DNA of 64,000 nt, taken from the NCBI RefSeq assembly GCF_037042905.1, contig NC_087261.1, positions 14,334,217 through 14,398,216 of the forward strand. Reading direction: 5' to 3'. The notes beneath the pieces were generated by a model. It ran no database searches. It was not told the DNA's origin and saw only the letters and a list, made by a program, of their open reading frames with translations. The position numbers and the translations under genes are program-made. The number at the start of each line of letters is the position of its first letter. Positions within the stretch are counted from its first letter, which is position 1. Source of the DNA: Lytechinus pictus (lineage: Eukaryota > Echinodermata > Echinoidea > Temnopleuroida > Toxopneustidae). Below, in pieces: positions 48,531 through 60,022 of the stretch.

Positions 48531-49605
48531 AATTATTTCCTTTAATTATGATTAAGATCAAAGCAAGATATATTCCTCTGATATAGTCAATTGGTCTAAA
48601 GTAATACATTGTTTGAAATTGAACTGGTCAAGACCAGTAATACCAGTAATTCTGATGATGCTGATCACGTGGTTTACCTCATTTGCATATTTCCCATTTT
48701 AAAAACAAAAATCAGGATTTAGAATGGAATATCCTTGCAATGGCACTCATTGTTGTTTAAAAACTTTCCAAATAAGTGTGTGAACTAATTCACAATGAAA
48801 ATGTGTAATTTCATATATCACATTTAAAATAACAGCAGAAAGAGTAATTTACTAACCATCTCTTCCATCACATTTCACTGACCATGGTATATAACAATCC
48901 AAATGCATGATTCAGTAAGACCAGTACGAGGACCAGTTCGAGGACCAGTCAGACCAGTAGAAAATACCAGTAAAGACCAGCTTGAATTGGATACCATGCA
49001 GTATGAAGACCAGTGAGACCAGTAACAACCACCGGTATAAACCACCAGTAAACAAGACCAGTAAACAAGACCAGTATAAAATTCCAGTAATTCAAGACCA
49101 GTTTAATTTTTAACTGGACCAGTAAAATTTTAACTGGACCAGTATGACCAGTTAGACCAGTAAACCGATGTTCAGATTTCCAGAGTTACCAGTTAAAATT
49201 ATACTGGTCTAACTGGTCCAGTGGAACTGGTTTTTCCTTCTGGGTTGTAAGAGTATAGGGCCTAAACGGAATTGTCATAGTTTTTCAAGTAGACTTTTCT
49301 TTAGAATCTGATTTTTTGTGTCATTTCCTCTATTTTGATGGTGCTGAACATGAATCCGCTTGTTGCCAGTTTCATAAATGCCTCCTTCCGCCGTTGCCAT
49401 GGCAACTGATTAATATGTTTTTACAAAATAACATATTGAGCCTATATATATATGGCATATTACCCTGTCAATTTAAACGGTCCAATCTATCATTCTTAAG
49501 CCTTCCAAATTCAATTTCTAGATATAGGCCTATCAAGTAATCAAAGTATTTGCAAAAGATCCATTGCCATGGTAACGGCTTATCTATCCCGCAGAAAAAT
49601 ACAAT

Positions 49606-49880
49606 TGTCTTGATTGCCTGCAGAGACAGGGCGCCGCTTTTTCCGACGGCGCCGCGCAGGCGGCGTCGTAAACATTGAAATCTTAAAACAGGATAAGTTT
49701 GTGAAATGTAATCATAAGTTTGAAATAGGCCTACAGGTTTTTATAGCTATCATGAAACTTAGAAATAAGGGAGTCAGTGAAAATCCTATAGTGAGTTTCA
49801 GGTCATGCCAAGGTCAATGAACTTTGGCCATGTACGTTGGGGGCATTTATTGAATTGCCATCATAAATCAACATTATGGT
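49606..49880 (+). repeat. Diverged fragment of the DR1-bearing element
   Basis: GGCGCCGCTTTTTCCGACGG, then GATAAGTTTGTGAAATG and CCAAGGTCAATGAACTTTGG match the element at 50735 but with heavy decay. Confidence 0.7.
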
Positions 49881-50734
49881 GGGAAAAGATGAATGGTGGA
49901 AAATGACAATGAAAATGCCAAAATCTATATAGGTTTGACCAACTCATTTTAATTAAATTTCGAAAACAGAGTGTTCTGCATGGATATAAGTTCATTTGAA
50001 TGCATGGTAATGGTATGTTGCCATGGTAACGCCTGATTACTCTGCTAATTCAACTCGTGAATTTAATATGAAATAAAAATTAAGTGTAAACAATGTAAGA
50101 ATGTCTGAATTTATTTCAGGTCATAATTCAGTATAGGGGCATTTTCACGGTAACTGACATTACACGGTTCAATGTTTTCACACCTTTCATTGTGTGTATC
50201 TCTAAAACAACAAATGATGGGAGTTTGCTTTTGATAGAGTTAATAAAGTGAACCTTGCTGTATACTCTGATACTAAGTTTTCCTATGTAACCACATTTTT
50301 TTACGCATCAGCAAGCAAAAATGTGTCGGTAACTGACATTACGCAAAAGGACATGCAATTCCAGGGTGTTCATTAAAATTGAAATATCTCATGTCCCTGA
50401 GTAGATAGAGTAATAATTTGAATATGTAAATATACCTCCGTTACTAGGTTAAGACATGTCAAAATATTAAACAATTCGTTTTTGTCTTTTGGGGGCTATG
50501 ATAATTTTTCCACAACCATGCTGGTAACTGACATTACGGTAACTGACATTACACTTAATTTGCCATAGAGATAACACATGGAAGTCAAATGTGTGGAATC
50601 ATTGCATTGTATCTTTTGTGCAGGGCTTCACATGAAAGTGAGCTTGATGTGGAAGTATACCTGAGTTTCTAGGAACATTTTAATGAAAAAACTTTTTCTT
50701 TTTCTTAATTCCTTTCTTTGATTTGAACATTTTT

Positions 50735-51692
50735 GTCTCACCTGCATAGCAGAGTGAGACTATAGGCGCCGCTTTTCCGACGGCGGCGGCGGCGGCGACG
50801 GCGGCGTCAACACCAAATCTTAACCTGAGGTTAAGTTTTTGAAATGACAGCATGACAGCAAAGTATATGGACCTAGTTCATGAAACTTGGCCATAAGGTT
50901 AATCAAGTATTACTGAACATCCTGCCTGAGTTTCATGTCACATGACCAAGGTCAAAGGTCATTTAGGGTCAATGAACTTAGACCATGTTGGGGGAATCAA
51001 CATCAAAATCTTAACCTAAGGTTAAGTTTTTGAAATGTCATCATAACTTAGAAAATATATGGACCTAGTTCATGAAACTTATACATAAGGTTAATCAAGT
51101 ATCACTAAACATCCTGCATGAGTTTCACGTCACATGAACAAGGTCAAAGGTCATTTAGGGTCAATGAACTTTGGCCGAATTGGGGGTATCTGTTGAATTA
51201 CCATCATAACTTTGAAAGTTTATGGATCTGATTCATGAAACTTGGACATAATAGTAATAAAATATTACTGAACATCCTGTGCAAGTTTCAGGTCACATGA
51301 TCAAGGTCAAAGGTCATTTAGGGTCAATGAACTTTGGCCAAATTGGGGTATTTGTTGAATTACAGCCATAAATTTCAAAGTGTGTTGGTCTAGTTCATAA
51401 AACTTGGACATAATAGTAATCAAGTATCACTGAACATCCTGTGCGAGTTTCAGGTCACATGATCAAGGTCAAAGGTCATGTAAGGTCAAAGAACTCTGGC
51501 CACGTTGGGGGTATTTGTTGAATTGCCATCATATCTCTATAAGTGTATTGGTCTAGTTCATAAAACGTGGAAATAAGAGTAACCAAGTATCACTGAACAT
51601 CTTGTGCGAGTTATAGTAGTTTTAAAAATCAGCACTGCTGCTATATTGAATCGCGTGATGCAGGTGAGACGGCCAGAGGCATTCCACTTGTT
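50735..51692 (+). mobile_element. DR1-bearing inverted-repeat element, copy 1
   Basis: It starts GTCTCACCTGCAT and near its end has ATGCAGGTGAGAC, a 13-bp inverted match, then GGCCAGAGGCATTCCACTTG shared with copy 2. A CGGCGG run follows the left end. The body is a roughly 165-190-bp unit repeated about five times (GTTCATGAAACTTGG...CATCCTG...GTTTCA). Perfect AGGTCAAAGGTCA lies at 50949, 51141, 51304 and 51466. No ORF. Confidence 0.9.
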
Positions 51693-51867
51693 ATCATGAC
51701 TTGTCGGTAACTGACAATACACATTAACATTTACCAATTGTGCTATATGATTTTCAAAGGCATAATTTTCTTGGTACTTATATGTAAGGCTTTTTAAAAT
51801 CATAAAAGTTTCATAATACTTCACATTTTTAATTATCCGAAGATAAGAAATGTATGTTTTACTTACT

Positions 51868-51895
51868 CGGGGGGGGGGGGGGGGAGGGGGGTGGG
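51868..51895. repeat. Poly-G tract
   Basis: A G homopolymer interrupted by single A and T. A poly-C tract at 52508-52527 is of similar kind. Confidence 0.9.
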
Positions 51896-53034
51896 GTCAT
51901 AGCAGGTACATGTTTTCCTATAGTAATTTAATATTGCATTGACTGTACACATGGGTTTTTCTGACTATACACCCATGATATATTCATCAGTTTTATATTG
52001 ACTTTTTAAACCTTTTCCTTCTCCAACCTCCCCCTCCCCTCAAAAAAGGCAAAATGAATAAGGGTCTCCTCCTCATGCAGCCATGTAGTTTTATTGATTT
52101 CTCTTCTGGTCAGTGCAAGCAATGCTTGTTCATATCTGTCGGATTTCAATTCTCTTCATAATTTGTTTAATCATTTTCTTTGCTAATTTCTTTTTTAAGC
52201 TGTCAACAAAAAATAAACTCCAGCTTCTAAACTGAAACTGAACTATTTGTAAATTAGAAGAAAAAAAACCCCAGTTTTAGTAGATCCATGCAACATTGAT
52301 CAGAACTGTCAAATTTCACTTTTCATCTATACTTGTAAACCAAAAACAGAATTGTATCACACATCCACACTACTAACAGGGATAGCGTGGCAATGCTCAA
52401 AAGAATCCTAGAAACTAAAAAAGGGACCCTGGAAATCCCCTTCATCACAATGTTCAGCTTAAAAATGTTGCAGATTTAGGCAATAGTTTGGGAAAAGTAC
52501 CCCCTACCCCCCCCCCCCCCCCCCCCCGAAAACCAAACAAAAAATTGTCTGATACAAACAATTAGGTACTTGGTAAGTGCATGTACAAAACAATTTCATA
52601 GTAATTTTTTTGCACGATGGGAATGCAACTTTCTTCATAATTTCATATAGTATTCCTTGTGAACTATACCTTTTAAAAGTCAATAGCAAGCTCCTTCTGG
52701 TGTGACTTTTAAAGTGAAAGACTTGAATAACAAGTATACAATATTTCTTCACCATAAAATTGACCACATATTTGCATTTCAATATTGGTAACCAACGTTT
52801 TATCATGGTAACTGACATTACATTTCGGTAACTGACATTACATTTTCCACTTGGTAACTGACATTACATATATTTAATGGTACCCTATGGCTTCATTGTT
52901 AATTGGTAATCTTTAATTTTGGTGTAGAAGGGAGGGGTGTTACCTAGAGAGGAAATCTACCAAGTTTCATATAATAGATCCTCTTTTCCAGGAAATGAGA
53001 AAAAAAAGTTCATGTTTTCGGTAACTGACATTAC

Positions 53035-55952
53035 ATACCATATCACATACTTCATCAATGTTTTTTTATCAGATGAATGAATTACTGGTGTTTCTTTCTG
53101 TGGGATTTTAAAAAGTGTTATAATAGCAAGCTAATTCACAGGCGAAAACATCATGATCAAACCTGTTCTTTAAAAATCTGTCAAAACAAAATATGTATCA
53201 ATATACTATTTTCAACACTAATTTGTATCCATACTTTGGCAGCCATTTTGAAATAAAAAATGGCTGCCAGAGTCGGAATTTTTTTTTGTCTCAGAAACTT
53301 CAGGTCTTGTTTTATTAAAAAACATAAAGCATTTGACATGAATATCAACTTGATTTTTTTGCCTCTGTGTCCATCTGTGGTGAAAATGCCCATAGGCCTA
53401 CCTCATAAGAAACATCGCTTCAATAAGAATAGTGGTAATATTTGCTTGTACAACTTTCTAAGAGAAATCAGCTCGATTGATCAGCCTATATTATTATGCT
53501 CATTATGTTAGCTATAGCAGATTATAACTGTAATGCATGAATAATAAAGTAAGTCTTAAAAGAGATCGAGTGTCATATGAATTCATGAACAAATTTTTTT
53601 TGCTTGTCAAATTTTCCAGCCCCTTGCCCCCCCCCTACTTTTTGGGAGAGATTTCCGCCCCTGATTCAGAGAAAAAACGAGACATTTTAAGCACTTTTGT
53701 AATGATGTTTTATCTTACAAACCGAGAATGACTTGAAAACAAGACATGAATAATGAAACATGCGGGCGCGAAGCGCAGGCTGAATAGTTATTTTGTTCTA
53801 AATAAAGGGTACAGGTATTTGTCGGTCCCCCAACTCTAATTTTCGTCTTGTCTTCTTCCTTTTATTTTCCTTCCTCTTAATCTTTTTTTTTTCATTTCAT
53901 TATTTTCCTATTCCGGCCTTGATTGATACCTCTTCCGTTGTCTTTTTTGCGACGCGGCCATTTTTTCTTCTTTATACTCTTTTACATTTTCCTCTCTCAC
54001 TTCTCCTTCGATTTCTTCTCTATCTCCCCCTCTCTCTCCCTTTAGCTGAGGGTGACGGCAAATAAAAGCCCCTCGGTCGTCAACGATTTATCATGGAGCA
54101 GGCAGATAAGCTGACGTTTACAGAAATGTTGAAAGATGATCAAAAGAGTTTGTCACTGTTCACCAGAAATATTTCGAGATTTAATTGTAATCATTGTCCC
54201 GGCCCAAAGTGTTTGGGAAAAAGTTTTACAAAAATTATCTTGCTCTATAACGAATCGTAGGGTCATCAATGCTAAAAAATGAGACTTCGATGTTTATCAA
54301 TACCGACGTACAAACAACTTGGAGATATAGGGATAGTTTTTTTTTGTTCTGGGGTGAAGCCCCTCCCCCGGTTCCGCGGCCCCTGGCATGTCTTCTAGGC
54401 TATTATCGATCGTAATACTGGGTTTTCTTTATGTGGCGTATTCATATTTTGATGATTACCAATATTATTTACTCTGAGTATGAAATTTAGGGATAATTTA
54501 ATTGGAATGAAACAAGGATTTTATACACGTCACCTCAAATAGATGTGTAATTAGGCCTATATGTGATAACTTATGAGCCTAATGATACATATATTTTATG
54601 TTAGGCCTATACGCATTATCTGCATGCCTATCTGATTCATATCTATAAATCTAAATAAAATAAAGAATTTAAATGAATAAATAAGAAAAAATCTCCAACT
54701 AATGGGCCTATATAGGCCTTTTGAACTCGGTCAGTAGTTTCCTGATTGATTTGAATAGATGAAACTTTGTCATGTTTCTGGAGATTTCCTTTTTTTAATT
54801 GTGTTTTGTTTGAAAACGGAACAGGATTTAAATTGACCAATTTATTTTGAACAAATAGAATTTTCTTGAGTGCCTTTTTCCCTCTCCTATTATTGATGCG
54901 ATTATTTTCATGCAAATTTTACCAGTATATCCAGTGCATCGGTTGGTTGGGCGGAGGGACCATTAGGTCACACTGATTAAGTTTGCTCTCCTCTTCCCTG
55001 GCCACCAACTGATGCACTGGGCAAACTGCTATCAAATATTGCACGTACCTGTATGATTTTTATGTCATTTTATGTAATGTTCGATATTGCTTTGTAAATT
55101 ATCTTAAATATGTTTGAAGTGCCGAATAAATAATAAATAAATTAATTAATAAATAAATAAATAAAAGGGGATCCCCCAAAAATATTATCGGAGCTCAGGG
55201 TTCAAGGTTTATGCACGTCAACATTTCACATTTTCAAAAAATAAACAATTCAATACAAACAATAATATTATACAATACAAGTTTTCATAGATAAGCATAA
55301 ATAAACATCGTAAAAATATGAAATGTATACATAATATAACAATTAAAAAAAAGTACTAGAATGTATTCTTGTAATTGGTTCTAAAATAATGACAAAGAAA
55401 GAAAATGAGAGATGTGGATAGGAGGGAGCTAAAAGTAAAAGCAAAGCTTGTTGGTTGAAGGCTCCAAAGAATATGCAGTGAGAGTCCCATAAAATATCAA
55501 TACGACGAGAAAAAGTAAAGAGTAAACGAAAAAGTGGGATACACGAATACATACTTGATAAATAATGAGTCAAGACAGTGTAAAAGCAACAAATTTGAAT
55601 TAGAACCTGAAGGAGGATGCAATAATTATTTCTAATAATAAAAAAATAATAATGGAAATCAATGGTCAATGGCATCAGGGGGCGATGAGCGTGAAGGGAC
55701 GACAAGGGGGGGGGGGCACTCAAGTTGGATGAGTGGCGAAAATGATTACTTTGAATGGCGAATGTGCTAAAAGAGCTTATAGCGTTTTATTTATAAGAAT
55801 GTAAATTCATCAATATTGATATTTTAAGTTATTTAAGTTAACTTAACTATATCAAGCATGTTATTCTATTATATATATTGTTCTTTAAACATTTTTGTTC
55901 ATGCTGACTCTTTTATCTGCTTCCGATTTTATGTAAGCACCCTTATTATAGC
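53035..55952. other. Repeat-rich DNA without a recognised gene
   Basis: Contains a CT-rich tract (53840-54045), a GGGGCCGCGGAAC-type fragment near 54350-54390, a small inverted repeat at 54931-55020 (CCAGTGCATC to GATGCACTGG), a LINE-like AATAAATAAATAA tail near 55030-55165, and AT-rich DNA to 55720. No coding frame has domain support. Confidence 0.5.
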
Positions 55953-56103
55953 CAGCGGCGTAACAGGGGTCGGTGGCCAGGGGGGGGGGGGGGGCAAGAG
56001 CCAAAAATTTCCCGGTCATATATCATGGAACAGGCAATGGCGTCATAAGGCAAAAAGTTTGAGGGGACGATATGGCGTATCGGACAAATATATATATATA
56101 TAA

Positions 56104-57905
56104 AAGCGAGCGAGCGAAGCGAGCGAGCAAATTTTTTTTACATTTTTATTGCAAAAATCAAATTTTGTGATAGATTTTGACATAATGTTAAAGAGATATC
56201 ATATTTCACCCTCCTCTCTTACCGTTTTTCTCTCTTTTTTGTATGCCACGGTGAACAGGATTTTTGTTATGATTGTGAGCATCAGGGCGAAGCTCTATAT
56301 GCTCGAGGGGGCCGAGTATGGCGCTTGTGGCAAGAAGTAGCTTAATATAGGTCCCGAGCGAGCGAAGCGAGCGAGATAAAAAATCACCTTTTCATGAGAA
56401 TCTAACATGAAGATAGATTTTAACGTGATATTCAGAAAAAATATAATACACTTTCCTTTCTTTCCTCATTTTTTTGTTTGGTTGTAGAACTTTTGGGGGC
56501 CATGGTCCAAACTCATCCATATAACAGTGCTTTATGGGTGGGGTCAAGGGCAGAGCCCGGAACTTCTTGATATCAAAGCCATTTTAAACCTTACAGATGG
56601 CCACTTATTTTAATCAAATTGCGTGTATATTTATATAGCTTTCACACAACACATAAATTAATTGCAGTCGTGTATCGTAATCATCCAAATATTGTGAGGG
56701 GCACACCATAGCAAATGTGGGGAAATTTGTAAAAAGTCGCCAGCGAGCGAAGCGAGCCAGAAAAAAAAATGGCCTGTTAAAATGAAATTCTAATTATGTG
56801 ATCGATTTTTACATCATTATAGCAAATATTATGTCATTTTTGTCTCACCTGCATAGCAGAGTGAGACTATAGGCGCCGCTTTTCCGACGGCGGCGACGGC
56901 GACGGCGGCGTCAACACCAAATCTTAACCTGAGGTTAAGTTTTTGAAATGACAGCATAACTTAGAAAGTATATGGACCTAGTTCATGAAACTTGGCCATA
57001 AGGTTAATCAAGTATTACTGAACATCCTGCCTGAGTTTCATGTCACATGACCAAGGTCAAAGGTCATTTAGGGTCAATGAACTTAGACCATGTTGGGGGA
57101 ATCAACATCAAAATCTTAACCTAAGGTTAAGTTTTTGAAATGTCATCATAACTTAGAAAATATATGGACCTAGTTCATGAAACTTATACATAAGGTTAAT
57201 CAAGTATCACTGAACATCCTGCATGAGTTTCACATCACATGACCAAGGTCAAAGGTCATTTAGGGTCAATGAACTTTGGCCAAATTGGGGTATTTGTTGA
57301 ATTACAGCCATAAATTTGAAAGTGTGTTGGTCTAGTTCATAAAACTTGGACATAATAGTAATCAAGTATCACTGAACATCCTGTGCGAGTTTCAGGTCAC
57401 ATGATCAAGGTCAAAGGTCATGTAAGGTCAAAGAACTTTGGCCACGTTGGGGGTATTTGTTGAATTGCCATCATATCTCTATAAGTGTATTGGTCTAGTT
57501 CATAAAACGTGGAAATAAGAGTAACCAAGTATCACTGAACATCTTGTGCGAGTTATAGTAGTTTTCAAAATCAGCACTGCTGCTATATTGAATCGCGTGA
57601 TGCAGGTGAGACGGCCAGAGGCATTCCACTTGTTTTTTTTTTCATTCGTGTCATTTCGCTGCCTCCTTTATTTTCTTTTATTTCCCATTGGCTGTGGAAC
57701 CACCCCCGGTACGCCAGTGCTTCAACGTAAAGCTTAATGCAGGAAGGGTCCATGTAGGGGCCCGTTATAGAACCCATTAAAGGTTACAGATGAAGAGCCC
57801 CCACTGCACGGGGTCTTGACTCTTGGACAGAGCCTTTGGAGATTTAGCAAGATTATGATAGACTTTCATACGACATTATGCTATATTTCATCCATTTTTC
57901 TTCCC
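56104..57905. repeat. Degenerate long tandem units with GCGAGCGAAGCGAGC cores
   Basis: Cores at about 56105, 56356 and 56743 are each followed by an A/T-rich tail containing TGATAGATTTT or a variant and ATCATATTTCA-like words. A fourth tail without a core occurs near 57850. The 56845-57632 element interrupts the third unit. Confidence 0.7.
56845..57632 (+). mobile_element. DR1-bearing inverted-repeat element, copy 2
   Basis: Same termini and right flank block as copy 1, but shorter by about one internal unit. Perfect AGGTCAAAGGTCA at 57054, 57246 and 57408. It lies in the same orientation as copy 1. Confidence 0.9.
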
Positions 57906-58302
57906 GCTCGTTATCTCAATCCTCGGCAGCCCGGTAGTGTACGTTATCTTGTCCCTATTCTTTATTTTCCAATTTAGATTTTGGCTAATTCCATTCTGCC
58001 TTTATTTCCCGCTTTTGTTTGCCTTTTTGTCATCTATAATTTATTTCCCTGTCTTACTAATCATGCTAATGTATTTGTATATCGGGGAGAATTGTTCTTT
58101 CTCACTTGTTCTTCTTTCCTTCCTTTTCCCGTTATCTTTCCGTTTTCCCTTTTTTTTCTTAATTTTCTTTTTCTTTCCCTTTCCCTTTCTTCCCCCCCTT
58201 TTTTTTTATTTTTCCCGTTTTTTTTTATTTTCCCGGTGAGCTCCGCCAGGGGGGGCAGCTTGCCCCACCTGCCCCCCCCCCCCCCCGCCTGTTACGCCAC
58301 TG

Positions 58303-59211
58303 ATTACAGCACTGGTTAGGGTCATGGTCTTTATTGACAACAGTAATTTATTTGACCCAGTGGGTGCTCAATCTATACTCTGTTAATGTTGTATTACATT
58401 AATTGTTCCAATTTCATATACTTTTCATTTCCGAAATAAATAAATAATTAATAATAATATGCTCATAAAATTCATGAATGGATTAGAATTATACTCATAT
58501 TATTAGACAATTGAAATCAGTTAAAAGTTTGTCGGGAAAGGTTTTTTGAAAATATGTATTTTATAAAAAATACGGAATAAAGTTTGGAGGATTAAAAAAA
58601 AAGATATATAGGCGTAGATCAGTTACAAAAAGTTTGAGGCCCTAAAAATAATTGCACTTGGCGAAAGGAACATTTTATACAGTGAAGAGTACTATAAAAC
58701 TTGTAAACAATACATTTAATCACAACAAAATTACATACTTTCTCACTCAGAAGTGCAAGAAAAAAGGGTAGAAAAAAGAGTTATCAGGCCTTATAAACTA
58801 CATGTATGAATGCGCGCGCTAAGTGAGCGGAGTTAGGGCAGTGGTGAGCGGCGAATGGGACAGGTGCAAGGGGTGCCGAAAACGGCGAATTACACAGCGG
58901 TGCTTTGAAGACATGTAATTATTATCCTATGAAACAATTTTCCAGTATTTTCTCTTTCAGTTGACATATAAAAGTAAGGGTATCATAGCTAATTGAATGA
59001 AACATAAAGGAAAATACGTAAACTGAGCGACGATTGGGCAGCGTACGGTACCACTGCGGTAACGTTACAGACATGACAGAGCAGAGGTCTGCGCGCTTGC
59101 TTTGCTTTCTCTCCGGCTCCGGCCGCTACGATACGGCGGCGGGCAGTCTGGAGACGCATCGCGGCATCGGGAATAAAAATTACTTCAGTCAGGCAAGACT
59201 TCCATATGTCC
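58303..59211. other. AT-rich DNA with a dispersed repeat, no gene recognised
   Basis: AATAAATAAATAATT near 58435 resembles a LINE tail. 58823-59052 is the relative of 47069-47564. GC-rich DNA follows to 59165. Confidence 0.5.
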
Positions 59212-59271
59212 CAGGGTGACCAGATTTCACAAAATGAAATACGGGACGATCAACAAAGCACGATGCATGAG

Positions 59272-59730
59272 CAGTAGAGGCGCACGGCCAATATGGGAGA
59301 CTCTCTCCAAATATAGGGGAGACAATCTCCCACATTGGAGACTTGCTTTGCAAAAGGACAAAAGAAACAACACCAACAAAAGCATGATTTTTTGCAACAT
59401 TTTGTCTCACTGAGGTCAGAAGCCCATTTGTTTTGTGTGTGATTGACAACAAAAATCCTTATCAAAACAAAAGTAGACGGTGAATTTTTAAAGTAGACGG
59501 TGAAAAGAGGCGATTTTCATGAGGAATCTGCTTATCACATTTTTATTTGCCGCCAAGGTAATCCTTTTGCAGCAAATGTAAACAAAGGAAATTGGTCTCC
59601 AAAACTGGAGACTGTCTCTGAATCTCTGAAATTGGATACCCAAATTCTTTACAAAAGTCTCTGATATTGGAGATAATCTCCCACATTGGAGACAGTCTCC
59701 AAGTCCAATATTGGCTGTGCGCCTCTACTG
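59272..59730. mobile_element. Nested element with CAGTAGAGGCGCAC ends
   Basis: CAGTAGAGGCGCACGGCCAA faces TTGGCTGTGCGCCTCTACTG, flanked by ATGAG on both sides. The interior is dense in GGAGAC and GTCTCC words that can pair with each other. Confidence 0.85.
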
Positions 59731-59842
59731 ATGAGCGTCCCGTATTTCCGCATGAGCGGATCGACTGAGCCAGGCCAGGTCTTAAAGTTTAAAAAAAAAA
59801 AAAAAAGAGGCTTACACATGACCACTCACAATTCACATGTAT

Positions 59843-60022
59843 TGCGAGGTACTAACCTCACATCATGAACCGCATTTGGCAGTGGATTTCTAACTAACTT
59901 TTGTTAGCATGGTTAGTGGGTCGCGTGTGCTGCGATCCCACTTCTGGTGTCCACAACACACGACTTCTATGGCTTGATTTTTCTGTGCGCGGCGGCATGT
60001 AATTTACCCTTGAGTGACACAT
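59843..60022 (-). repeat. Dispersed repeat, copy B (inverted): conserved box plus decayed hairpin
   Basis: The minus strand reads MPPRTEKSSHRSRVLWTP without indels relative to copy A, then a partial GAGGT...ACCTC hairpin at 59843-59860, then GTGAGTGGTCA. Confidence 0.75.

Larger units (their letters stand above)
47589..49244. mobile_element. 1.66-kb inverted-repeat element packed with CCAGT/ACTGG words
   Basis: Perfect 19-bp termini CCCAGAAGGAAAAACCAGT (47589-47607) and its complement (49226-49244) bound a segment with about fifty CCAGT or ACTGG pentamers, concentrated toward both ends. The middle is an ATT/ATC microsatellite and AT-rich DNA. A block of roughly 155 bp is duplicated (about 47974-48126 and 48148-48305). 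A separate 314-bp element is inserted near the left end. No ORF encodes a transposase, so it is non-autonomous. No clear target duplication was found. Confidence 0.85.
50149..53034 (+). repeat. Nine dispersed copies of GGTAACTGACATTAC
   Basis: Copies start at 50149, 50328, 50523, 50538, 51706 (one mismatch), 52807, 52827, 52853 and 53020. All are on the plus strand. Two at 50523 and 50538 are exactly abutting. Spacers differ and do not look repeated, apart from the 50735-51692 element inserted between copies four and five. Confidence 0.95.
55953..58302. mobile_element. hAT-type element (2.35 kb) carrying a nested element
   Basis: Termini CAGCGGCGTAACAGG and CCTGTTACGCCACTG, with flanks ATTATAGC (55945-55952) and ATTACAGC (58303-58310), match at seven of eight bases. 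Poly-G and poly-C tracts sit at the ends. Inside are a degenerate GCGAGCGAAGCGAGC repeat and the second DR1-bearing element. No transposase ORF remains. Confidence 0.85.

Noticed and set aside
57937-58319. Phe-rich frames
   Set aside because: They reflect a T/C-rich tract at the end of a hAT-type element.
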